Source of the DNA: an uncultured Bacteroidota bacterium
Lineage (GTDB): Bacteria > Bacteroidota > Bacteroidia > Bacteroidales > F082
Length of the DNA stretch: 41,822 nucleotides
NCBI GenBank assembly: GCA_900542475.1
Contig: UQNO01000018.1
Coordinates: 1 to 41,822, forward strand
Direction of reading: 5' to 3'
A model generated the notes under the pieces. It searched no databases, was not told where the DNA came from, and saw only the letters and a list, made by a program, of their open reading frames with translations. Position numbers and translations under genes: made by a program. Shown piece by piece: positions 9,433 to 17,500 of this stretch. The number at the start of each line of letters is the position of its first letter. Position 1 is the stretch's first letter.

Positions 9433-9987
9433 TCATTCCAAATTGAATTTTCCCGGTGTCTTGCCTTGCATTCCGCGATAAAAGTTCTCGAGCAGGGGCC
9501 AGTCTTTCTCAAAATCGCCCGACGGCATGAACGACGGGCCGTAGCCGCATCTCTTGGTTTTATAGTCTATAAAACCAAGAACGACAGGCACATGCGCCCG
9601 CTCGGCAATGTAATAGAATCCGTGTTTCCAATTCTCGACGCGTTTACGTGTGCCTTCCGGGGTTATCACGATGTTCAGTTCGTCGTATTGCTTGAAAACG
9701 GCGGCAGTCTTTACAACTATATTGTTTCCGTGGCTTCTGTCAACCGGTATCCCGCCTATTTTTTTCAGAAACCAGCCGAGTCCTGGTTTGAAGAACTCTT
9801 TTTTTATCAAGAATTTGACTTCCCTGCCCTCCATCCAAAAGAAGCAGCGACCTATTATGAAGTCTTCAATGCAAGTGTGCGGTGCTTCGATGACGATGCT
9901 TTTCCTCACTCCTTCCGGGAACTGTCCCACAAAGGTGAAACCTCTCATTTTGAGGTAGTTACGGCCAAACCATTTTTTAAAACTCAT
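9433..9987 (-). CDS. PlsC-like 1-acyl-glycerol-phosphate acyltransferase family protein
   Basis: Small (184 residues) member of the glycerolipid acyltransferase superfamily. The catalytic H-x4-D motif is present as HTCIED near residue 37, and the phosphate-binding EGTR motif as TPEGTRKRVE around 114. There are no obvious transmembrane helices, so peripheral membrane association is likely. The short form with GFYYIAERAHVPVVLGFIDYK resembles the subgroup often annotated as acyltransferase of unknown acceptor, and I would not assign it as the cell's main PlsC. Its start overlaps the dnaX stop by 4 bases (ATGA), implying translational coupling, and it is followed after 9 bases by the M23 peptidase. 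Confidence 0.85.
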   Translation of the reverse strand: MSFKKWFGRNYLKMRGFTFVGQFPEGVRKSIVIEAPHTCIEDFIIGRCFFWMEGREVKFLIKKEFFKPGLGWFLKKIGGIPVDRSHGNNIVVKTAAVFKQYDELNIVITPEGTRKRVENWKHGFYYIAERAHVPVVLGFIDYKTKRCGYGPSFMPSGDFEKDWPLLENFYRGMQGKTPGKFNLE

Positions 9988-11690
9988 ATATCGATATTAA
10001 GTCCGAGACCATTTTTCAATGTAATAACATTTGGATTCTTCTCCGCCATCTTCTCGAAACGGCTGCGGTCGGTGTAGGCGATGTCGTCTTTAGGTTTCTC
10101 CACGATATGATGCACGAGTTTGAACTGGTTGTTGTTTAACTTTTCAGACAGGAACTCACGAAGCCTGCCGATATTACTTATATCTTTTACAACCAGCATG
10201 TTATCTACATCGTAATGAATCTCGTTATTTTCTTTCAGCGCAGGTTGATACTTACCGATGCCAGCCACGAAGTTCGGCGACGAGTTTTTGTTTGTCTCCA
10301 CGAATTCCTTCCACGCTTCGACCAGCGTCTCTCGGCTAAAAGGGTTGTTTTTCACCTCGACGGGAGCCTCCGGCTTCTGTTTTTTTGTTTCTTCGTCCGA
10401 AATCGAAATAGTTCCCGTGTGTTTCACTCGCTGCACCTGACACGGCTGTTTCGCCTCTGTCTTCACGCTGTCGTTCCTCCCGACGGCAGGAAGCGGAGAA
10501 GTTTCCTGCCTGACATGATTATTTACAACCTTATTTTCAACTTTCAGCCTTTCAGTTTCAACTTTTCCACTATTCTCAACCCTACACTCCACATTTTCAA
10601 CTTTTGTCGGTATCATTTTCAGCAAAGCTATTTCAAGATGCAGACGTTTATTGTTCGCGTTTCGGAAATTGATATCGCATTCATTTGCAATGTCAAGAGT
10701 TTTAAGAAGAAACGGCGCGGTGCAGCACTCCGCTTGTTTTATGTAACGCGCCTTCAGTTGGTTGCTGACTTCCATCAAATCGACGATACGCCGGTCCTTG
10801 CCGAGAAGCAGGTTGCGCAGATGACTCGCCATGCCCTGGATGAAGTTTTGCGGGTCGAAGCCTTTGTTAACCACCTCGTTAAGAAGAAGTAATATCGAAT
10901 TGATGTCGTTGGCGAGGATATTTTCGACCATGCCGAAATAATATTCGTAATCCAGGACGTTAAGATTGGCGATAACATCTTTATACGTTATGTTGTTGCC
11001 GGAGAAGCTTACCATCTGGTCGAAAATGGAGAGGGCGTCGCGGAGCGCTCCGTCGGCTTTCTGTGCCACGATGTTCAGAGCCTCTTCTTCTGCCGTCACG
11101 CCTTCCTTGGCGGCGATATTTTGAAGATGTTTGGTTATATCTTCGACAGTGATGCGTTTAAAGTCAAATATCTGGCATCTCGACAAGATTGTCGGGAGGA
11201 TTTTATGTTTCTCCGTCGTGGCGAGTATGAACTTCGCATACGCCGGCGGTTCTTCGAGGGTCTTGAGAAACGCGTTGAATGCCGCGCCCGACAGCATGTG
11301 CACCTCGTCGATGATATACACTTTGTATTTTCCGATTTGCGGAGGGATTCTCACCTGATCGATGAGAGTGCGGATGTCGTCAACACTGCTATTTGAAGCC
11401 GCGTCGAGTTCAAAGATGTTGAAAGACGTGCTGTTGTTGAAACTCACGCACGACTCGCATTCGTTGCACGCCTCCATGTCTTCCGTCGGATTCAAACAGT
11501 TGATTGTTTTCGCCATGATGCGGGCGCATGTGGTCTTGCCCACGCCTCGCGGCCCGCAAAACAAAAACGCCTGCGCAAGGGTGTTGCTGCGTATGGCATT
11601 CTGCAAAGTGGACGTGATGGCCCGCTGACCAACGACACTTTCAAAGGTCGAAGGCCTGTATTTTCGTGCCGATACAATAAAATTTTCCAT
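9984..11690 (-). CDS. dnaX: DNA polymerase III subunit gamma/tau
   Basis: Clamp-loader ATPase of the replisome. The 568-residue product begins with the conserved VSARKYRPSTFESVVGQ, has a Walker A loop at 45-53 (CGPRGVGKT), a four-cysteine zinc site (C65, C75, C78, C81), the Walker B DEVHML and the sensor-1/SRC motif ILSRCQIFDFKRI. A low-complexity linker (about 365-445, rich in Lys, Val and Glu) separates the ATPase and collar from a C-terminal tau-like domain. No slippery A-run with a nearby early stop was looked for in detail, so a gamma form cannot be claimed. It is the first gene of a leftward run with the acyltransferase and the M23 peptidase and is divergent from porW. Confidence 0.96.
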   Translation of the reverse strand: MENFIVSARKYRPSTFESVVGQRAITSTLQNAIRSNTLAQAFLFCGPRGVGKTTCARIMAKTINCLNPTEDMEACNECESCVSFNNSTSFNIFELDAASNSSVDDIRTLIDQVRIPPQIGKYKVYIIDEVHMLSGAAFNAFLKTLEEPPAYAKFILATTEKHKILPTILSRCQIFDFKRITVEDITKHLQNIAAKEGVTAEEEALNIVAQKADGALRDALSIFDQMVSFSGNNITYKDVIANLNVLDYEYYFGMVENILANDINSILLLLNEVVNKGFDPQNFIQGMASHLRNLLLGKDRRIVDLMEVSNQLKARYIKQAECCTAPFLLKTLDIANECDINFRNANNKRLHLEIALLKMIPTKVENVECRVENSGKVETERLKVENKVVNNHVRQETSPLPAVGRNDSVKTEAKQPCQVQRVKHTGTISISDEETKKQKPEAPVEVKNNPFSRETLVEAWKEFVETNKNSSPNFVAGIGKYQPALKENNEIHYDVDNMLVVKDISNIGRLREFLSEKLNNNQFKLVHHIVEKPKDDIAYTDRSRFEKMAEKNPNVITLKNGLGLNIDI

Positions 11691-11797
11691 TTAAAAACAG
11701 CCTTTTATTCGGCTTGTAAAATTACAAAAAAATCATCACATTATTGTATGTGTTCATAATTTTTTTGAAAAAAAGCACGTTATACCAACGAATTTGT

Positions 11798-11805
11798 TAT
11801 TTTTG
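11798..11805 (+). promoter_or_regulatory. Putative porW -7 element
   Basis: TATTTTTG, a match to TAnnTTTG, 28 bases before the porW ATG in the 143-base dnaX/porW divergent gap. No TTG at 17-23 bases upstream was found. Confidence 0.45.
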
Positions 11806-11833
11806 CAGTTTTGGATATTAGGCAAAGAAAAGA

Positions 11834-14509
11834 ATGAGGATTAGGTCATACAAAACATTCAGCGTTTTAGCCATTTTATTGGCTTTCATAATGTTAGCAT
11901 CATGTTCTACCAAGAAAAACAAGTGGAACAGACGCATCTGGCACAATATGACAAGCCATTATAACGTGTGGTGGAACGGCAACCAGAGCATGAAAGAAGG
12001 TGAAAAAACGCTCCGCGAGAGCGTGACGGACGATTTCACCAAGACCTTGCCGGTGTTTAATTACGGCACAAAAGAAAATGCCTTGGCGTTAAATCAATCC
12101 ATGGACCGCACGATAGAAAAAGACGCTATATGCATACAAAAACACTCCATGCGCTTCAACAACGTGGAACGTGTCCGCTGGATTGACGACGCCTTCATCG
12201 ACATGGGGCGCGCGCATTTCTATAAACAGGACTATGTTCCCGCACGACGCACCTTCGACTACGCAGCGACACAATACCGCAACAGTCCGGATAGATTCAC
12301 CGCGACTCTTTGGCTGGCAAAAACTTACATCGCCACCAAACAGTATGAAAAAGCCGAAGCAATGCTGCAATCGATACTCGTGGCAAGCGACAACGAAAAC
12401 GAGAAGATTCCCAAATACGTCCGCACCAACATCGACCTTGTATATGCCGATTATTACATCGCGATGGGAAGGGAAAACGAGGCTGTGAGGTATCTGCGCA
12501 GCGCTCTCATCACCGCCAAGGGCAAGTACAATAAGACCCGCGCGATGTTTATCCTCGGTCAGATTTATCAAAACCAGAACGACAAGCCTCGCGCGACAGA
12601 GCAGTATAAAAACGTCATCAAAAAACACGCATCTTATGAGATGACCTTCGAGGCGCAGATGAACCTGGCAAGATGCTACGATGCCGACACCGCCACTATC
12701 ATGAATATGCTGAACAAGATGCTGAAAGACAGCAAAAACAATGACTACAAGGACCGCATTTATTATGCGATGGCTGACGTGGCTCTCGATAACAACAATG
12801 TCAACGATGCCGTGAAATATTTGAGGAAATCGGTGGCTGTCAGCACTACCAACGATATTCAAAAGACAAAATCTTCGCTTGATGCCGCAAACATATTGTT
12901 CAGCAACAACGACTATGTTCTCAGCCAAGCTTATTTCGACACCGCCGTGATGACAATGGACCGAAGCTATCCTGGCTATGACAGCCTTCTCAACCTCTCT
13001 GTCATGCTCACGGACTTGGTGACAAATCTGACTGTTTACAAGACACAAGACAGTCTGCTGCGTCTTGCCGACATGGACTCCATTCATCGTAATGCGATAA
13101 TTGATCAAATTATAGAAGAGTATAAGGCGGAGCAAAAACGTCTCGAAGAACAGCGTGAGATAGAGAAACAGATAGCCATGAACGGAGGCAACGACAGACC
13201 TGCCTCGACAATGCCCGGCGGCAACGAAGGCAACTGGTATTTCTACAACACCGCGACGAGAAACCGCGGACTCAACGACTTCAAGACCAAATGGGGCAAC
13301 CGCATGCTTGAAGACTATTGGTTTATCTCTAACAAACAGAGTTTCGCCAAAGAGGAACAACAAGAAGAACTCTTGGAAGAAGAACTTGCAAACATGAGCG
13401 AAGAGGAACGCGCGAATTATCTAAAAGCTCTCGAAATCACCAAAGACACCACACAATACTCTCCGCTCGACCGTGGATACTACCTGAAACAAATACCTTT
13501 CACGCAAAGTGCTAAAAACAATGCGAACCAACAGATTGCCGAAGCTCTCAACAACGTGGGTTTCATTTATTACAGCGACTTGAAAGACTATCCACGCTCA
13601 ATCGAGGCTTATACAGAACTTACAGAGCGTTATCCCGACAACTTCAACGAGGTGTCGGCATGGTACTATCTTTACAAAATGCACGGCAGCCGTAACGAAA
13701 TCGCCGATGTCGAGAAATATAAAAATCTCGTTTTGACAAAATATCCCGACTCAAACCAGGCAAAAATCATTCTCGACCCTGAATATTTCATAAAAGAACA
13801 CGAGAGAGGAGCCGAGGCGGAACAACTTTACGCAAAGACATTTGAAGCTTATCAAAACAGTCAGTATCAACGTGTTATCATGAATGTAAAGAAAGCCCGC
13901 CAGCAATATGAAAACGACACACTCTACATGCCACGCTTCGAATTCTTGAACGCAATTTCCATGGGATATGTGGAAGTGGTCGACTCCATGGCATATTCAT
14001 TGCTGCGCCTCATACAGAAATATCCTGAAAGCAGCATCAAGCCTTTTGCCTTGGACGTGCTGCTGAAAGCCAACGACATGTACAACCTCGGTCTGAACAT
14101 AGAAAGCGCCCGCCCGAAAGACGAGAATGTGATAGAAAAAGAATCACCATATACATTCCGTCCTAACGACGAGTATTTCGTACTCGTGATTTGTAACAAA
14201 AAAGTACGTGTCAACCCGCTTAAAGTGCGCCTCAGCGACTTCAACAAAAACAATTTCCGCATGGACCAATTGAAAATCAAGAGCCTCATGCTTAACAAAG
14301 AAGAAGCCATGCTTACAGTCGAAAAATTTGAAAATGTCAACAAAGCCATTGATTATCAAACAGCCTTGTTCCTAAACGATTATGTCTTCGGAGGAATTGA
14401 AAAAGAGAATTATCATGTCTTAATTATTTCGGTGTCGAATTATCCTATTTTCTATCAAGAAAAAAATATTGACGATTATTTAGATTTCTGGCATCAATAC
14501 AACAAGTAA
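11834..14509 (+). CDS. porW: T9SS periplasmic lipoprotein PorW/SprE
   Basis: Large tetratricopeptide lipoprotein of the type IX secretion system; PorW/SprE is required for secretion and in published work connects the PorKN ring to other periplasmic parts. The 891-residue product has a lipoprotein signal with lipobox LASC (Cys24), then the family's characteristic start KNKWNRRIWHNMTSHYNVWW and QKHSMRFNNVERVRWIDD. Multiple TPR-like helix pairs run from about 100 to 400 and 560 to 700 (for example YVPARRTFDYAATQY and YPRSIEAYTELTERYP). A Glu/Gln-rich linker with EEQQEELLEEELANMSEEE sits near 515-535. It begins a tightly packed rightward gene run and ends 5 bases before the bactofilin. Confidence 0.9.
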   Translation: MRIRSYKTFSVLAILLAFIMLASCSTKKNKWNRRIWHNMTSHYNVWWNGNQSMKEGEKTLRESVTDDFTKTLPVFNYGTKENALALNQSMDRTIEKDAICIQKHSMRFNNVERVRWIDDAFIDMGRAHFYKQDYVPARRTFDYAATQYRNSPDRFTATLWLAKTYIATKQYEKAEAMLQSILVASDNENEKIPKYVRTNIDLVYADYYIAMGRENEAVRYLRSALITAKGKYNKTRAMFILGQIYQNQNDKPRATEQYKNVIKKHASYEMTFEAQMNLARCYDADTATIMNMLNKMLKDSKNNDYKDRIYYAMADVALDNNNVNDAVKYLRKSVAVSTTNDIQKTKSSLDAANILFSNNDYVLSQAYFDTAVMTMDRSYPGYDSLLNLSVMLTDLVTNLTVYKTQDSLLRLADMDSIHRNAIIDQIIEEYKAEQKRLEEQREIEKQIAMNGGNDRPASTMPGGNEGNWYFYNTATRNRGLNDFKTKWGNRMLEDYWFISNKQSFAKEEQQEELLEEELANMSEEERANYLKALEITKDTTQYSPLDRGYYLKQIPFTQSAKNNANQQIAEALNNVGFIYYSDLKDYPRSIEAYTELTERYPDNFNEVSAWYYLYKMHGSRNEIADVEKYKNLVLTKYPDSNQAKIILDPEYFIKEHERGAEAEQLYAKTFEAYQNSQYQRVIMNVKKARQQYENDTLYMPRFEFLNAISMGYVEVVDSMAYSLLRLIQKYPESSIKPFALDVLLKANDMYNLGLNIESARPKDENVIEKESPYTFRPNDEYFVLVICNKKVRVNPLKVRLSDFNKNNFRMDQLKIKSLMLNKEEAMLTVEKFENVNKAIDYQTALFLNDYVFGGIEKENYHVLIISVSNYPIFYQEKNIDDYLDFWHQYNK

Positions 14510-14514
14510 AAATT

Positions 14515-14880
14515 ATGAGTTCAAACAATCAAGAAGTACCTGTAAGAAACAACCTCATTGGTAACGGTACAACCATTAAAGGAGAAATCATCACTAACGG
14601 CGACATCCGCATTGACGGCACAATTATCGGAACAGTGAAATCCGCCGGCAAGATTGTCATCGGGCAACAGGGCGTTGTGGAAGGCGAGGTCATTTGCAAC
14701 AGCACCGATATTTCGGGACGAGTGAAGGGAATGATAAGAGTCGAGGAGCTGACATCTCTCAAATCGACATCACGCCTCGAAGCCGAGCTTTACACCAAAC
14801 AACTGCTCATAGAAGTGGGCGCCATCTTCACGGGCAAGTGCGAAATGTCGCAGCAAGCAACTGAAAAGCCTGCGAAATGA
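14515..14880 (+). CDS. Bactofilin (polymer-forming cytoskeletal protein)
   Basis: Bactofilins polymerise without nucleotide into filaments that organise envelope and cell-shape proteins. The 121-residue product is a single bactofilin domain: after a short flexible N-terminus comes NLIGNGTTIKGEIITNGDIRIDG, whose second half ITNGDIRIDGTIIG, followed by GKIVIGQQGVVEGEVICN and TDISGRVKGMIRVEE, shows the repeating glycine-turn beta-helix pattern. No transmembrane segment. It lies 5 bases after porW and overlaps the next gene by 4 bases, so it is in the same transcript; functional linkage to T9SS is only contextual. Confidence 0.92.
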   Translation: MSSNNQEVPVRNNLIGNGTTIKGEIITNGDIRIDGTIIGTVKSAGKIVIGQQGVVEGEVICNSTDISGRVKGMIRVEELTSLKSTSRLEAELYTKQLLIEVGAIFTGKCEMSQQATEKPAK

Positions 14881-15233
14881 ACAAATTCATAAAACAACTG
14901 TGCCTGTTGACGTTTATCATCATCGTAGCGTCGATTTTCGCACGTAACATACTGACGATATGGTGGCCCGCCATCTTGGGATTCTTCTTTGTCGTCAGCA
15001 TTGTGATGTTCTATCTCAGCGAAAAAGTAAAACAAAAAGGCATGCGTCAATTCGCCAACTTCTACATGGCAGCCACAGTGACAAAGGTGGTTTTATATCT
15101 CACCGTAATTGTCGTTTACGTCATGTGCTTCAAGGAAGACGGCAAGCGTTTTGCCATCACTTTTCTCGCTATATATTTGATTTACAGCATTTTCGAGACA
15201 ATACAACTCGCAAAAAAGAAAAAAAATGAATAG
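14877..15233 (+). CDS. Small four-helix membrane protein, AtpI/DUF6168-like
   Basis: 118 residues with four predicted transmembrane helices (about 6-25, 28-47, 63-85, 92-110) and a Lys-rich C-terminal tail. Basic residues cluster between helices 2 and 3 (SEKVKQKGMRQF), and the MAATVTKVVLYL segment resembles the small AtpI-like proteins that in many Bacteroidota lie just upstream of atpB, next to a bactofilin. Here no ATP synthase genes follow. The assignment rests on size, topology and the bactofilin neighbour, so it is tentative. Start overlaps the bactofilin stop by 4 bases and its end overlaps folE by 8 bases, indicating strong coupling. Confidence 0.7.
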   Translation: MNKFIKQLCLLTFIIIVASIFARNILTIWWPAILGFFFVVSIVMFYLSEKVKQKGMRQFANFYMAATVTKVVLYLTVIVVYVMCFKEDGKRFAITFLAIYLIYSIFETIQLAKKKKNE

Positions 15234-15840
15234 CAACGAAATCATCGGATACGAAAAGATAGAGCATTACAACCCGGAACGCACAAAGAAACTGATGGAG
15301 CATTATAAGGCCATCTTAAACCTTTTGGGTGAAAATCCGGAGCGCGAAGGACTGCTCAAGACACCCTTGCGCATGGCCAAGTCGATGCAGTTTCTGACAC
15401 AGGGCTACAATATGGACCCCATGGAAATTCTTCTTTCCGCAAAATTCAAGGAAGACTATCGTCAGATGGTGATAGTCAAGGATATAGAGCTTTTCTCTCT
15501 GTGCGAACACCATCTAATCCCTTTTATCGGAAAGGCACATGTGGCATATATCCCTAACGGTTACATAACCGGATTGAGCAAAATAGCAAGAGTCGTCGAG
15601 GTCTATGCCCGCCGTCTGCAAGTGCAGGAACGCCTCACCACACAGATTAAGGAAGCCATAAACGAGGCTCTTCACCCACTGGGAGTGGCAGTGGTAATTG
15701 AAGCAAAACACCTCTGTATGTGCATGCGCGGCGTGCAAAAACAAAACTCTGTGACTACGACGTCCGATTTTATCGGCGCCTTCGAAAGAAGCGAGACAAG
15801 ACAGGAGTTTTTAAATCTCATAGGAAAAGATTTACATTAA
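15226..15840 (+). CDS. folE: GTP cyclohydrolase I
   Basis: Converts GTP to 7,8-dihydroneopterin triphosphate, the first step of folate (and pterin) synthesis in the cytosol. The 204-residue product has the zinc ligands in SLCEHHLIPF and HLCMCMRGVQK, the signature GLSKIARVVEVYARRLQVQE and the substrate-binding QKQNSVTTTS segment. Length and motifs match a complete, catalytically competent enzyme. Its start codon lies within the end of the preceding membrane-protein gene (8-base overlap). Confidence 0.97.
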   Translation: MNSNEIIGYEKIEHYNPERTKKLMEHYKAILNLLGENPEREGLLKTPLRMAKSMQFLTQGYNMDPMEILLSAKFKEDYRQMVIVKDIELFSLCEHHLIPFIGKAHVAYIPNGYITGLSKIARVVEVYARRLQVQERLTTQIKEAINEALHPLGVAVVIEAKHLCMCMRGVQKQNSVTTTSDFIGAFERSETRQEFLNLIGKDLH

Positions 15841-15875
15841 ATAAATTTGAAATTTATAAAATTTAAAAGAATATT

Positions 15876-16607
15876 ATGGATAATTTGAATAACAATTATG
15901 AGTTTAACGGTTCGACAAATGTTTTGTCGAATTCATTTGTGGCCAATGTCTTTTTATGGATGTTCGGAGCCTTGGGATTGACAGCGTTGACAGCCTATCT
16001 CTTCGGCACAGACACCAATCTTATTATGATGATGTATTCTGAAAGAGCCAACGGCTCTGTCTCGATGAATCTCTTCGGCTGGATTGTAATGTTGGCACCC
16101 TTCATCCTCGTGATAGCAATGTCGATGGGCGGTGCAAAAATGAAAGCCTCCACCATGGTGGTACTATTCATCGTTTATTCAGTGTTGATGGGCATGAGCT
16201 TGAGTTTCATCTTCCTGGCATTTACCTCGACGTCAATATTCAAAACATTCATCATCACAGCAGGAATGTTCGGAATCATGGCATTTGTCGGATATACCAC
16301 CAAGACAGACCTCACCAAACTCGGCTCGATATTGATAATGGCTCTGATTGGCGTCATCATCGCCTCCCTGGTCAACATGTTCATGGGCAGCGAGCGCCTC
16401 GACTACATTGTCAGCATACTCGGAGTCGTAATATTCACAGGATTAACGGCTTACGACGTGCAAAAAATCAAACAAATCGGAATGACAGGAATGGAAAACA
16501 ACGACACCATGACCAAGATTTCGATTTTCGCTGCACTCAGCCTCTATCTTGACTTCATCAATTTATTCCTTTATTTATTAAGATTTTTCGGAAAAAACAA
16601 GAATTAA
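15876..16607 (+). CDS. Bax inhibitor-1/YccA family membrane protein
   Basis: 243-residue inner-membrane protein with about seven transmembrane helices covering residues 22-240. It shows family features: a conserved first helix (FLWMFGALGLTALTAYLFG), the GMSLSFIFLAFT and AFVGYTTKTDLTKLGSILIM segments, and the C-terminal FTGLTAYDVQKIKQIG with the acidic residue placed before the last helix (LSLYLDFINLFLYLLRFFG). Family members act as pH-dependent calcium leak channels in some bacteria, but the role here is not known. It sits 35 bases after folE and 11 before fabD. Confidence 0.93.
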   Translation: MDNLNNNYEFNGSTNVLSNSFVANVFLWMFGALGLTALTAYLFGTDTNLIMMMYSERANGSVSMNLFGWIVMLAPFILVIAMSMGGAKMKASTMVVLFIVYSVLMGMSLSFIFLAFTSTSIFKTFIITAGMFGIMAFVGYTTKTDLTKLGSILIMALIGVIIASLVNMFMGSERLDYIVSILGVVIFTGLTAYDVQKIKQIGMTGMENNDTMTKISIFAALSLYLDFINLFLYLLRFFGKNKN

Positions 16608-16618
16608 AACACAACAAT

Positions 16619-17500
16619 ATGAAAGCATACGTATTTCCTGGACAAGGAGCACAATTTACAGGGATGGGAAAAGATCTTTACGACAAGTTCCCGAAGGCAA
16701 AGGAAATGTTTAACAAAGCCAATGATATTCTGAAGTTTAACATCACAGACATAATGTTTGAAGGCACTGACGAGGATTTGCGCCAGACCAAGGTCACGCA
16801 GCCGTCGATATTTCTTCATTCAGTGATTTTGGCGACGATGTTAGGCGACGATTTCAAACCCGACATGGTCGCGGGACATTCTTTGGGAGAGTTTTCTGCA
16901 TTGGTCGCGAACCAGACTTTGACATTTGACGACGGTTTGAGACTCGTGGCACAGCGTGCCATGGCGATGCAGAGGGCTTGCGACGCCAACCCGGGTACAA
17001 TGGCTGCAATTATCAGCCTTGATGACGAGAAAATCAGAGAGGTCTGCAACTCTATTGACGAGGTGGTGGTGCCTGCCAACTTCAACTGTCCCGGCCAGGT
17101 GGTCATCTCGGGCAGCGTGAAAGGTGTAGAGACAGCATGTGAGAAGATGAAAGAGGCAGGCGCAAAACGCGCGCTTCCACTGAAGGTCGGCGGGGCATTT
17201 CACAGCCCATTGATGGAACCGGCACGCGAAGAACTCGCGGAAGCCCTGAAGAAGACCAAGTTCGTGAAAGGAATCTGCCCCGTGTATCAAAACGTTACAG
17301 GTCAGGCAGTGACCGACCCGGAAATCATCAAGAGCAATCTCATCAAACAACTCACAGCACCTGTCTGCTGGACACAGACCATGGAAAACATGATAGCGGC
17401 TGGTGTCAACCAGGTGATTGAAGTAGGTCCCGGCACAGTGTTGCAAGGATTGTTCAGAAAACTTAACGGAACCATCGAACTGTCGAGCGCGGCACTATAA
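16619..17500 (+). CDS. fabD: Malonyl-CoA:ACP transacylase
   Basis: Transfers malonyl from CoA to acyl carrier protein, supplying extender units for fatty acid synthesis. The 293-residue product has the N-terminal VFPGQGAQFTGMG loop, the nucleophile elbow GHSLGE with Ser88, Gln-containing oxyanion loop near residue 10, and the catalytic His195 in GGAFHSPLM. Length is typical. Its stop codon overlaps the ATG of the S41 peptidase by one base (TAATG). Other fab genes are not in the window. Confidence 0.97.
   Translation: MKAYVFPGQGAQFTGMGKDLYDKFPKAKEMFNKANDILKFNITDIMFEGTDEDLRQTKVTQPSIFLHSVILATMLGDDFKPDMVAGHSLGEFSALVANQTLTFDDGLRLVAQRAMAMQRACDANPGTMAAIISLDDEKIREVCNSIDEVVVPANFNCPGQVVISGSVKGVETACEKMKEAGAKRALPLKVGGAFHSPLMEPAREELAEALKKTKFVKGICPVYQNVTGQAVTDPEIIKSNLIKQLTAPVCWTQTMENMIAAGVNQVIEVGPGTVLQGLFRKLNGTIELSSAAL

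Noticed and set aside
12089..13363. 424-codon open frame antisense to porW
   Set aside because: Its product is a Val/His/Cys-rich string with no domain pattern, lies wholly within a well-supported lipoprotein gene, and reflects codon bias of the opposite strand.
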